Origin: Oscillospiraceae bacterium
Lineage (GTDB): Bacteria; Bacillota; Clostridia; Oscillospirales; CAG-272
DNA: 38,342 nucleotides
Direction of reading: 5' to 3'
NCBI GenBank assembly: GCA_015064545.1
Contig: SVSA01000011.1
Span: 1 to 38,342 of the forward strand
Shown here: positions 32,085-38,342 of the stretch, piece after piece
How the letters are laid out: the number at the start of each line of letters is the position of its first letter
How positions within the stretch are numbered: the stretch's first letter is position 1
The notes under the pieces: generated by a model
The model's input: the letters and a program-made list of their open reading frames with translations, nothing else
Database searches by the model: none
What the model was told of the DNA's origin: nothing
Translations under genes and position numbers: made by a program

Positions 32085-33380
32085 TTAGTTTTTATCCTGC
32101 AGGCAGGCGATACCGGGAAGCTCAAGGCCTTCCAAGAATTCGAGCGATGCGCCGCCGCCGGTGGAGATGTGCGTCATCTTTTCGGCAAAACCGAGCTTCT
32201 CAATGGCAGCAGCCGAGTCTCCGCCGCCGATGATCGAAATGGCATTGCTTTGAGCGACTGCCGTTGCGACACCGCAGGTACCATCTGCGAACTTTTCCCA
32301 TTCCGAAACACCCATCGGGCCGTTCCAAACCACCGTGCCGGCACCCTTGATGGCATAACCAAAGAGAATGACCGAGGCAGGGCCGATATCAAGACCCATA
32401 TAACCATCGGGAATATCCGCCGAGTCGACAAAGATGTCGTGGCAATCGGGATCATACTTGTCACCGACGTGGTTATCCACGGGGAGAAGAACCTTGACAC
32501 CCTTGGCAGCGGCCTTGGCAAGAAGCTCGTTCGCCAGATCCAGCTTATCCTCCTCGAACAGCGAGGTACCGATCTTATGGCCACGTGCCTTATTAAAGGT
32601 GTAAGCCATCGCACCGCCGATGATGAGGGTGTCGACCTTTTCCAAGAGGTTATTGATAACGCCGATCTTGTCCGAAACCTTGGCACCGCCGAGGATGGCA
32701 ACAAACGGGCGCTTGGGATTGGAGAGCGCGCCGCCCATGATCGAGATTTCCTTCTGAATCAGGTAACCGCAAACGGCAGGGAGGTAGTCGGCAACACCGG
32801 CGGTCGAAGCGTGGGCACGGTGGGCGGTACCGAATGCGTCGTTCACGTAAATTTCGGCAAGAGCAGCCAGCTTCTTGGCAAATTCGGGATCGTTCTTTTC
32901 TTCCTCAGCATGGAAACGAACGTTTTCCAGCAACAGGACCTCACCGGCCTTCAGCGCGGCAGCCTTAGCGGCAGCATCAGCGCCGACAACATCGGAGGCC
33001 ATGATGACAGTCTGGCCGAGCATCTCGGAAAGCTTATCGGCAACCGGCTTGAGCGAAAGCTTGGTGATGTCGCCCTTTGCCTTTTCCAATGCGGCAGCCT
33101 TGGCGGCCTCCTGCTCCTCGGCGGGAAGTGCTTCAATTTTCTTTTTCTCTTTTTTATCGAGCTTCAGCTCAGCATTCAGCACATTGTGGGGACGACCCAT
33201 GTGTGAGCAGAGAATAACGGCTGCGCCGTTTGCCACAAGATATTTGATCGTGGGGAGTGCACCGACAATACGCTTATCGTCGGTAATGACCCCGTTTGCC
33301 ATGGGAACGTTGAAGTCGCATCTGACAAGAACCTTCTTGCCGGAAACCGCAATGTCTTCGATGGTTTTCTTGTTGTACAT
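32085..33380 (-). CDS. pgk: Phosphoglycerate kinase
   Basis: Pgk makes ATP from 1,3-bisphosphoglycerate. The 431-residue protein starts [26 protein letters not shown], with the substrate-binding RCDFNVP and SHMGRP motifs, and ends with the nucleotide-binding [10 protein letters not shown] and [15 protein letters not shown]. Between SHMGRP and [10 protein letters not shown] there are about 45 residues rich in Lys, Glu and Ala, where the family usually has about 10-15, so this is an insertion in the N-domain loop. It accounts for the length above the usual 390-400. The ATG follows GGAGG at seven bases. Confidence 0.98.
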   Translation of the reverse strand: MYNKKTIEDIAVSGKKVLVRCDFNVPMANGVITDDKRIVGALPTIKYLVANGAAVILCSHMGRPHNVLNAELKLDKKEKKKIEALPAEEQEAAKAAALEKAKGDITKLSLKPVADKLSEMLGQTVIMASDVVGADAAAKAAALKAGEVLLLENVRFHAEEEKNDPEFAKKLAALAEIYVNDAFGTAHRAHASTAGVADYLPAVCGYLIQKEISIMGGALSNPKRPFVAILGGAKVSDKIGVINNLLEKVDTLIIGGAMAYTFNKARGHKIGTSLFEEDKLDLANELLAKAAAKGVKVLLPVDNHVGDKYDPDCHDIFVDSADIPDGYMGLDIGPASVILFGYAIKGAGTVVWNGPMGVSEWEKFADGTCGVATAVAQSNAISIIGGGDSAAAIEKLGFAEKMTHISTGGGASLEFLEGLELPGIACLQDKN

Positions 33381-33489
33381 CGTTTGTCCTCCGATTCGCC
33401 GTTCAAGGCGATCTATCTATTAAAATATTAAATGATTGACAATGAGTGATTCATAACCAAATCTTTGGCGCAAAAAACTCACAAACTAT

Positions 33490-33518
33490 ATCATACCATA
33501 TTTTTAGGGGGTTGGCAA
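33490..33518 (-). promoter_or_regulatory. Sigma-A promoter of pgk-tpiA
   Basis: On the minus strand TTGCCA (33513-33518), 17 bases, TATGAT (33490-33495), about 110 bases upstream of the pgk start. A small inverted repeat CGCC-TTGAAC-GGCG lies at 33396-33409 in the leader. I see no CggR- or cre-type operator. Confidence 0.78.
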
Positions 33519-33529
33519 GATAAAAAACG

Positions 33530-33560
33530 AAAAAAATGTGAGTTTTTCTCATTTTTGGAA
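33530..33560 (-). terminator. Weak possible terminator downstream of the zinc-ribbon gene
   Basis: On the minus strand AAAAATGAG and CTCACATTTT pair imperfectly (two-base bulge) and are followed by a T-run. It lies about 65-90 bases after the zinc-ribbon stop codon and just before the pgk promoter. The stem is A/T-rich and weak. Confidence 0.35.
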
Positions 33561-33622
33561 TTTTTGACAGGGATAAAACACAAAGTTACGCGCGATTCGT
33601 CACAGAAATGCAAAATCCGGTG

Positions 33623-33934
33623 TTAAAAACGGGTTTCGGTCCGACAGCAAGGGCACTTGGGATAGTCGATGTCATAGCGGTGACCGCAAACCGGGCAGGT
33701 AATTTGGGCAATGCCCGTGTCAGCGTCGGAGTGTGTTTCTTCCTCATCCTCTTCCGCTATGTAAAACTCACAGCGCCGACAATCCTCGCAGAGAAAAATG
33801 TTCAGCGTGATGGCGCCGGCGAGCAGGTGAGGAAGATCACCGAGCAGCCAGCCTTGCTTGCCGAGCTGTATACGTTCGCGACGCCAGAAGCGAACCGTAC
33901 CGCCACAGCGTAAGCAGACATCCTTCGGAATCAT
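33623..33934 (-). CDS. Small double zinc-ribbon protein
   Basis: This 103-residue hydrophilic protein has four CxxC-type pairs: CLRCGG near residue 8, CEDCRRC near 49, CPVCG near 81 and CPCC near 94. The pairs suggest two zinc ribbons joined by a basic, then an acidic region (EEDEEETHSDAD). It resembles the small nucleic-acid-binding or unassigned zinc-ribbon proteins of clostridia; no specific family is recognised. Its ATG overlaps the prmC stop codon (ATGA) and follows AAGGA, so it is co-transcribed and translationally coupled with prmC. Confidence 0.8.
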   Translation of the reverse strand: MIPKDVCLRCGGTVRFWRRERIQLGKQGWLLGDLPHLLAGAITLNIFLCEDCRRCEFYIAEEDEEETHSDADTGIAQITCPVCGHRYDIDYPKCPCCRTETRF

Positions 33935-34665
33935 AGGGCGTTCCTTTCTGTAGGACGATAGTATGCCACACGGTCGTGGCCGCTATAGTCTTTTGTTACC
34001 GTGCATCCCATCGAACGGAGAGAATCGCCTTGATCATAGCCGATTTCCATCAACAGAAAGCCGTCGTTTTTCAAATTTTTGGGATAAGCAGTTAGCAGAA
34101 TGCGATAAAAGGAAAGACCGTCTTCGCCGCCATCCAGCGCCATATGCGGCTCGCGGCGCACACCGGAATCCAGCGTATCGATGACAGCTGTCGCAATATA
34201 CGGTGGGTTACTGACAATCGCGTCATAGCGCACCTCTGCAAGTGCCGTTCCGCTCAGAACATCGGCATGTCGGAAATCGATGCGGTCGGCCACACCGTTT
34301 CGAACGGCATTTTGCTGTGCCAATCGTAAAGCATCCTCTGACAGATCAATGGCGATGGCCGTTAAGTCCGGTCGGTGTGCCAGCACCGAGATGGCGATGC
34401 ATCCGCTTCCGGTACAAAGGTCGGCAAAGATGCCGCCATGGGGAAGCGAGGTAATCAGCTTTTCAACAAGATGCTCGGTTTCGGGGCGGGGAATCAGACA
34501 GGCAGGAGAGACGGTATAGACTTCATCATAGAAATACCATTCGCCGAGTACATAGGCAAGAGGCTCACCTTCTGCGATTTTCCGATAGGCCTCAGCATAG
34601 TCATCGGGATCGGGAAAACGCTTGCGAAGAAGCTGCTCGTCGCGGTAGGATAGTGCTTCGCTCAT
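33931..34665 (-). CDS. prmC: Release factor glutamine methyltransferase PrmC (HemK)
   Basis: PrmC methylates the GGQ glutamine of release factors RF1 and RF2 with SAM. The 244-residue protein has GEPLAYVLGEWYFYDEVY, LIPRPETEHLVEKLI, the SAM loop ADLCTGSGCIAISVL and the catalytic NPPY (IVSNPPYIAT). It is shorter than E. coli PrmC (277 residues): only about 30 residues precede the GEPLAYVLG motif, so the N-terminal helical substrate-binding domain is reduced. The upstream neighbour of DUF1385 type and the 4-base overlaps at both ends fit the common clostridial DUF1385-prmC pair; prfA itself is not in the window. Confidence 0.94.
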   Translation of the reverse strand: MSEALSYRDEQLLRKRFPDPDDYAEAYRKIAEGEPLAYVLGEWYFYDEVYTVSPACLIPRPETEHLVEKLITSLPHGGIFADLCTGSGCIAISVLAHRPDLTAIAIDLSEDALRLAQQNAVRNGVADRIDFRHADVLSGTALAEVRYDAIVSNPPYIATAVIDTLDSGVRREPHMALDGGEDGLSFYRILLTAYPKNLKNDGFLLMEIGYDQGDSLRSMGCTVTKDYSGHDRVAYYRPTERNAL

Positions 34666-35750
34666 TCGGAGGCCTTGTCGGTGTCCGCGGAAACAGACGG
34701 CTCGCTTGCCGCCTGAGAACAGGACTCGGGTTCGGACGCAGACTCGGTCTCGGTTTCGCTATTCTCATCGGATACCGCATCGTGGGGATCCTCATATCGG
34801 TAATCCGGGAAGACATCGGGCAGCGCTGTTTTGAGCGCAATGATGGCGATCTCAATCTGACTGTCATCGGGTTCGCGTGTGGTAATGCGCTGCATAAACA
34901 GACCGGGCGCCGAAAGAATCCGTGTCAGGAAGTTATCGTGCTTGCCGGCAAACATGATAAATTCAAAACCGATACCGACAATTAGCGGCAGGATAAGAAT
35001 CTTGGTGAGCATCCGAAGGAGCATATTATCCCAGGTGACAAAGGGCAGGGAATTGACCAAAATGCTGATGATCAGAATCACAAAGATAAAGCTGGTGCCG
35101 CAACGGGGATGGAATCGACGGTGCTTCTTCACGTTTTCCACCGTCAGCTCTTCACCGCTCTCATAGCAGAAGATCGACTTATGCTCGGCTCCATGATATT
35201 CAAAGGTGCGGCGGATGTCCTTCATCAGCGAAACAAGCATCAGATAGGCCACAAAGATGATAATTTTGATGACGCCCTCGATCAGGTTCATGAAAATGCC
35301 AAGGCTTCGTCCGGCCAGCCATTCAATACCCTTGGCAATATACGAGGGCAACAGGAAAAAGAGACCGATTGCCAGCGCAATGCCGAGGAACATGCTGATA
35401 CCCATAATAACCGACATCAGCTTTTCGCCAAAGGTGTTGGTCAGCCATTTTTCAAACTTAGTTTCGGGCTCGGCTTCCTCGAGACCGTATTGCTCGGCCG
35501 AGATACTGAGCGTCTTGAAATTCAAGACCATCGATTCGACAAAGCCGACAATACCTCGCAGAATCGGCAGGCGTAGGATTTTGTGCTTACTGCGAATGGA
35601 GGTGAAGCGTTGCTTGGTTAGGCTGACCGTGCCGTCCTCGCGACGCACCGCGATGGCATACTCCTCCTTGCCCTTCATCATAATGCCTTCCAGCACGGCC
35701 TGTCCGCCAACCGTGCCGAGACGGCAATTTTTTTCTGCTTGTTTACTCAT
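34662..35750 (-). CDS. DUF1385 membrane protein
   Basis: DUF1385 proteins are conserved membrane proteins of unknown function, commonly placed next to prmC and prfA. This 362-residue copy starts at MSKQAEKNCRLGTVGGQAVLEGIMMKG; GGQAVLEGIMM is the family hallmark. Four to five membrane segments follow in the middle, along with the conserved YHGAEHKSIFCYE and FHPRCGTSF motifs. The last 65 residues are an acidic Ser/Glu/Asp-rich tail. I prefer the ATG at 35750 to the GTG at 35801, which lies in a leader hairpin, although only a weak GGAA lies upstream of 35750. Its end overlaps prmC by four bases. Confidence 0.9.
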   Translation of the reverse strand: MSKQAEKNCRLGTVGGQAVLEGIMMKGKEEYAIAVRREDGTVSLTKQRFTSIRSKHKILRLPILRGIVGFVESMVLNFKTLSISAEQYGLEEAEPETKFEKWLTNTFGEKLMSVIMGISMFLGIALAIGLFFLLPSYIAKGIEWLAGRSLGIFMNLIEGVIKIIIFVAYLMLVSLMKDIRRTFEYHGAEHKSIFCYESGEELTVENVKKHRRFHPRCGTSFIFVILIISILVNSLPFVTWDNMLLRMLTKILILPLIVGIGFEFIMFAGKHDNFLTRILSAPGLFMQRITTREPDDSQIEIAIIALKTALPDVFPDYRYEDPHDAVSDENSETETESASEPESCSQAASEPSVSADTDKASE

Positions 35751-35777
35751 GATCGATAGATTCCGTTTCTTATTTAT

Positions 35778-35822
35778 GTGAGAGCTGCTTTCGGCTCTCA
35801 CGTTATAATCCTATTTATTATA
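35778..35822 (-). promoter_or_regulatory. Extended -10 promoter and leader hairpin of the DUF1385-prmC operon
   Basis: On the minus strand TGCTATAAT (hexamer 35817-35822) is an extended -10 without a clear -35. Just after the expected start site, GTGAGAGC (35794-35801) and GCTCTCAC (35778-35785) form a perfect 8-bp hairpin in the leader. The hairpin has no T-run. Confidence 0.6.
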
Positions 35823-35946
35823 GCAGATTATTTCCGAAAAATATATAACAAATTGTTAATTTCAATCGCTTTTCGCGAAAAATGTCCCTTGCGGCGCTGA
35901 AATGTTGAAAATCTGCGCTTTCTTTAAAAGTTTTTTGAAATACCGA

Positions 35947-35975
35947 TTGACAAAGCGAGGAAAGTGTGATAGGAT
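35947..35975 (+). promoter_or_regulatory. Promoter of the riboswitch-controlled ABC transporter operon
   Basis: TTGACA (35947-35952), a 17-base spacer and TAGGAT (35970-35975). The start site would be about 35982, exactly at the beginning of the riboswitch aptamer. Nothing recognisable lies between this promoter and the divergent one at 35817 apart from A/T-rich sequence. Confidence 0.85.
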
Positions 35976-35980
35976 TATCA

Positions 35981-36143
35981 CGATAGAGGCGCGAAACGTA
36001 TGAGTAAGGCAGTCGAGATCCGGCCGATCGATGACGCTGTCAGAAAGGACGCTTCGCCGAAATCCGCATTTGCCGAGACTGCGGGTTGGGCATAGCGATA
36101 AGATCGCTATGACTGTCACATAGGCTTATGTGGAGTGCTGTCG
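35981..36143 (+). promoter_or_regulatory. Lysine riboswitch aptamer (L box)
   Basis: The leader carries the conserved parts of the lysine riboswitch in order: AGAGGCGCG at the 5' side of the junction, ATGAGTA, CTTCGCCGAAAT, GGGTTGGGC, ACTGTCAC and TTATGTGGAGTGCTGTCG at the 3' side. P1 closes between CGATAG (35981-35986) and CTGTCG (36138-36143) with one G-U pair, as in the B. subtilis lysC aptamer (GATAG with CTATC). Length (163 nt) fits. It lies upstream of an amino-acid ABC importer, so lysine is the likely transported and sensed ligand, with an OFF response. Confidence 0.92.
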
Positions 36144-36168
36144 CTTTTCAATTTATCTTGGAATGTGT

Positions 36169-36206
36169 ACGGCTCCGTCCTCTGTCGGAAGTCGTCATTT
36201 TTATTT
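36169..36206 (+). terminator. Riboswitch expression-platform terminator
   Basis: ACGGCTCCG and CGGAAGTCGT form an 8-bp stem with a one-base bulge and a loop, followed by CATTTTTATTT, directly before the ribosome binding site AAGGAG. GGAG of the P1 3' side (36132-36135) could pair with CTCC of the terminator's left arm to make an antiterminator when lysine is absent; this pairing is inferred. Confidence 0.75.
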
Positions 36207-36220
36207 ATAAGGAGTTTGTT

Positions 36221-37075
36221 ATGAAACACTTCATTCGCACACTCGCACTTCTTCTCGTGAGCGTAATGCTCGTCTGTGGCTTTGCTGCCTGCTCGGCCGA
36301 GGACGGCTCTGCCGATCTGGAAAAGGTTAAGGCAGCCGGTGTTCTCAAGGTCGGTATGGAATGCAACTATGCGCCCTACAACTGGGCACAGACAAACGAA
36401 ACCGATACCACCGTTAAGGTGCAGGACGGTATGTATGCCGATGGTTACGATGTTCAGATCGCCAAGAAGATTGCCGACGCACTCGGTGTCACGCTCGTGA
36501 TCAAGCCGATGGAATGGGATGGTCTGATTCCCGCGCTGGAATCGGGTGAGATCGATATGGTTATCGCCGGTATGTCTCCCACCGAGGAAAGAAAGCTTTC
36601 CATCGACTTCTCCAACACCTATTTTGACAGCAATCTCGTCATGGTTGTGAAGAAGGATTCCTCCTATGCTACAGCAACCAAGATTGCCGATTTCAAGGAT
36701 GCCAAGATCACCGGTCAGCTCAACACCTTCCACTATGCTGTTATCGATCAGATCGAGGGCGTCAAGAAGCAGACCGCGCTTGCTGACTTTGCCGCGTTGA
36801 CCCAGGCGCTTGCCTCGGACACGATCGACGGCTATGTTTGTGAAAAGCCCGGTGCGATTTCTGCCGTTGCGGCTAACCCCGACTTTGCCTTTGTTGAATT
36901 CCCCGAAGGCAGCGGCTTTACCTGCGATCCTGCCGAATCCTCGATTTCGGTCGGTGTCAGAAAGAACAGCTCGCTGACAGCCGAGATCAATAAGGTTCTT
37001 GCCGGTCTGACGACCGCCGACAAGGAGGCTATGATGGACGCCGCTATCGCTCGTCAGCCGGTCAACGAGGAATAA
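36221..37075 (+). CDS. Amino-acid ABC transporter substrate-binding lipoprotein, probably lysine
   Basis: This 284-residue protein is a family 3 solute-binding protein. The signal peptide ends in the lipobox GFAAC (Cys24), so it is lipid-anchored outside. LKVGMECNYAPYNW, the start of the binding fold, and YDVQIAKKIADALGVTLVIKPMEWDGLIPALESGEIDMVIAGMSPTEER-type motifs are typical. The ATG at 36221 follows AAGGAG; the ORF track's longer form runs into the riboswitch terminator. Substrate: the lysine riboswitch in the leader points to lysine; sequence alone would only say polar or basic amino acid. The permease follows 37 bases downstream. Confidence 0.93.
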   Translation: MKHFIRTLALLLVSVMLVCGFAACSAEDGSADLEKVKAAGVLKVGMECNYAPYNWAQTNETDTTVKVQDGMYADGYDVQIAKKIADALGVTLVIKPMEWDGLIPALESGEIDMVIAGMSPTEERKLSIDFSNTYFDSNLVMVVKKDSSYATATKIADFKDAKITGQLNTFHYAVIDQIEGVKKQTALADFAALTQALASDTIDGYVCEKPGAISAVAANPDFAFVEFPEGSGFTCDPAESSISVGVRKNSSLTAEINKVLAGLTTADKEAMMDAAIARQPVNEE

Positions 37076-37112
37076 GACGAGACAACCGGTTTAAGGGATA
37101 TAGCGAAGTATT

Positions 37113-37883
37113 ATGAGCTTTTTTGACTGGGTGCTCCGCCTGCTGAAGGAGTATTGGTCTCTGTTTTTGCAGGGCGCGGGCTATACCGTTATTATGGCAA
37201 TCGTCGGAACGGTGGTCGGTTTTATCATCGGTCTTCTGATTGCGATTGTCCGTACGGTTCCGATTCGTTCGGGAGATCATCCTCTCAAGCGAGGATTTCT
37301 TCATACCGTTAACGCGATTCTGACGGCGTATGTGGAGATCATTCGCGGCACGCCGATGCTGGTGCAGGCCTTGATCTTCCATTACAGCTTGTTCTCCAAG
37401 ATCGGTGTTCCGCCGCTTCTCTCGGCCATCATTATCATTTCGGTCAATACCGGTGCCTATATGGCAGAAATCGTGCGCGGCGGCATCATTTCGATTGATA
37501 AAGGGCAGTTTGAAGGGGCCGAGGCCATCGGCATGACGCATTTTCAAACAATGTTTCATGTTGTTCTGCCGCAGGCTGTTCGCAATATTATGCCCTCTAT
37601 CGGTAACGAATTTGTTGTCAATATCAAGGATAGCTCGGTGCTGAGCGTTATTTCGATTACCGAATTGATGTTTATGGCCAAGAGTGCCGGCGGTACATAC
37701 GTTCAGTTTGTGCCGGCCTATGTGATTTGTGCGGTCATTTACTTTATTTTGACCTTTACCGTTACCAGAATTCTTCGCTATGTGGAGAAAAAGATGGACG
37801 GTGACGATTCGTATGTGATCTGCGGCTCGCAGAGCGACTACAAATCGATGATCAAGGTCAAGGGAAAGGAGAAGAACAAATGA
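37113..37883 (+). CDS. Amino-acid ABC transporter permease (HisM/GlnP family), probably lysine
   Basis: This 256-residue membrane protein has about five membrane segments and the family motifs TAYVEIIRGTPMLVQALIF and the EAA loop GQFEGAEAIGMTHFQTMFHVVLPQAVRNIMPSIGNEF, which docks on the ATPase. The C-terminal tail of about 35 residues is hydrophilic. The start is the ATG at 37113, with only a weak purine stretch upstream. Its stop codon overlaps the ATPase start (ATGA), so the three genes form one operon under the lysine riboswitch. Confidence 0.94.
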   Translation: MSFFDWVLRLLKEYWSLFLQGAGYTVIMAIVGTVVGFIIGLLIAIVRTVPIRSGDHPLKRGFLHTVNAILTAYVEIIRGTPMLVQALIFHYSLFSKIGVPPLLSAIIIISVNTGAYMAEIVRGGIISIDKGQFEGAEAIGMTHFQTMFHVVLPQAVRNIMPSIGNEFVVNIKDSSVLSVISITELMFMAKSAGGTYVQFVPAYVICAVIYFILTFTVTRILRYVEKKMDGDDSYVICGSQSDYKSMIKVKGKEKNK

Positions 37884-38342
37884 CGGTTCTTGAAGTATCG
37901 CATTTGAAAAAGAACTTCGGACAGAATGAGGTTCTTCACGATATCTCCTTTTCGGTCGAGCAGGGGGATGTGATCAGCGTGATCGGCGCTTCCGGCTCGG
38001 GTAAGAGCACCATGCTTCGGTGCATGAATCTTCTTGAAAAGCCGACGGATGGGCTCATTACCTTCCACGGTAAGAATATTGCTGACGGTTCGCAAAAGCT
38101 GACCGACTATCGTGCTAAGGTTACGATGGTCTTTCAGAGCTTCAACCTGTTTAATAACATGACTGTCCTCGGGAACTGTACGATTGGAACGCGAAAGGTT
38201 CTTGGCCTTTCGAAGCAGGAGTCCGAGGAGCGAGCCATGAAATACTTGGCTAAGGTTGGTATGGATGCCTATATCAATGCCAAGCCCCGTCAGCTTTCGG
38301 GCGGTCAGAAGCAGCGTGTGGCCATTGCCCGCGCACTTTGTA
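37880..38342 (+). CDS. Amino-acid ABC transporter ATPase, 3' end cut by the window edge
   Basis: This open frame runs to the right edge and is missing from the ORF track. The ATG at 37880 overlaps the permease stop codon and is preceded by AAAGGAG. The 154 visible residues include Walker A GASGSGKST (about residues 36-44), the Q-loop MVFQSFNLF and the ABC signature LSGGQKQRVAIARAL; the Walker B follows beyond the edge. It matches GlnQ/HisP-type ATPases of polar amino acid importers and completes the probable lysine transporter. Confidence 0.95.
   Translation, partial: MTVLEVSHLKKNFGQNEVLHDISFSVEQGDVISVIGASGSGKSTMLRCMNLLEKPTDGLITFHGKNIADGSQKLTDYRAKVTMVFQSFNLFNNMTVLGNCTIGTRKVLGLSKQESEERAMKYLAKVGMDAYINAKPRQLSGGQKQRVAIARALC

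Noticed and set aside
32058-33206. Plus-strand ORF of 382 residues across pgk
   Set aside because: It is antisense to an unambiguous pgk; its length comes from pgk codon bias.
35862-36119. Minus-strand 85-residue ORF in the riboswitch region
   Set aside because: It is antisense to the promoter and lysine aptamer, with no ribosome binding site.

Overview
The window is 38.3 kb of compact bacterial chromosome. Almost all genes are housekeeping genes of a Firmicutes (Bacillota) bacterium, most likely a Clostridia relative of the Oscillospirales type. The evidence is a dcw cell-wall and division cluster in clostridial order, a single-PASTA SpoVD-like PBP, a CwlD-like amidase, HPr with both His15 and Ser46, a lysine riboswitch of Firmicutes type, strong AAGGAGG ribosome binding sites and TTGACA-17-TATAAT promoters. 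The taxon is an inference; no marker fixes the genus. I saw no IS element, prophage, CRISPR array or secondary-metabolism cluster.

Layout. 1-202 (-) is the start of a proline-rich protein that runs off the left edge. It is divergent from 374-2856 (+), an SDR reductase (probably the EF-P 5-aminopentanone reductase type) and an M3-family peptidase lipoprotein. A bidirectional terminator separates these from a tRNA-Lys (-). 3103-16345 (-) is the dcw cluster, transcribed mraZ-rsmH-ftsL | spoVD-murE-murF-mraY-ftsW-murG-ftsQ-ftsZ. A perfect-consensus promoter with four tandem MraZ-type operator repeats lies before mraZ. An internal terminator followed by a second sigma-A promoter lies between ftsL and spoVD. 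murD, murC, murB and ftsA are absent from the cluster.

16754-20280 (-) is uvrC-rsmD-coaD-vanZ, ending in a terminator. 20422-20685 (-) is HPr with its own promoter. 20813-26455 (-) is rimM-trmD-murJ, followed by an O-antigen-ligase-like gene broken by a one-base frameshift and two DUF4330-like membrane proteins; this looks like an envelope-polysaccharide module behind tRNA and ribosome maturation genes. 26640-31172 (-) is radA, a CwlD-like amidase and a large membrane-anchored glycosidase-like protein. 31243-33380 (-) is the glycolytic pair pgk-tpiA. 33623-35750 (-) is DUF1385 protein-prmC-zinc-ribbon protein, joined by 4-base overlaps. 35947 to the right edge (+) is a promoter, a lysine riboswitch with terminator, and a substrate-binding protein, permease and ATPase (cut at the edge) forming a probable lysine importer.

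The strongest points for follow-up are the MraZ operator array and the transcriptional split of the dcw cluster, the riboswitch that assigns a substrate to the ABC importer, the missing canonical start of murJ, the homopolymer frameshift in the O-antigen-ligase-like gene, the MurE DNSR motif, and the uncharacterised membrane-anchored glycosidase-like protein. No clearly new multi-gene system is visible.
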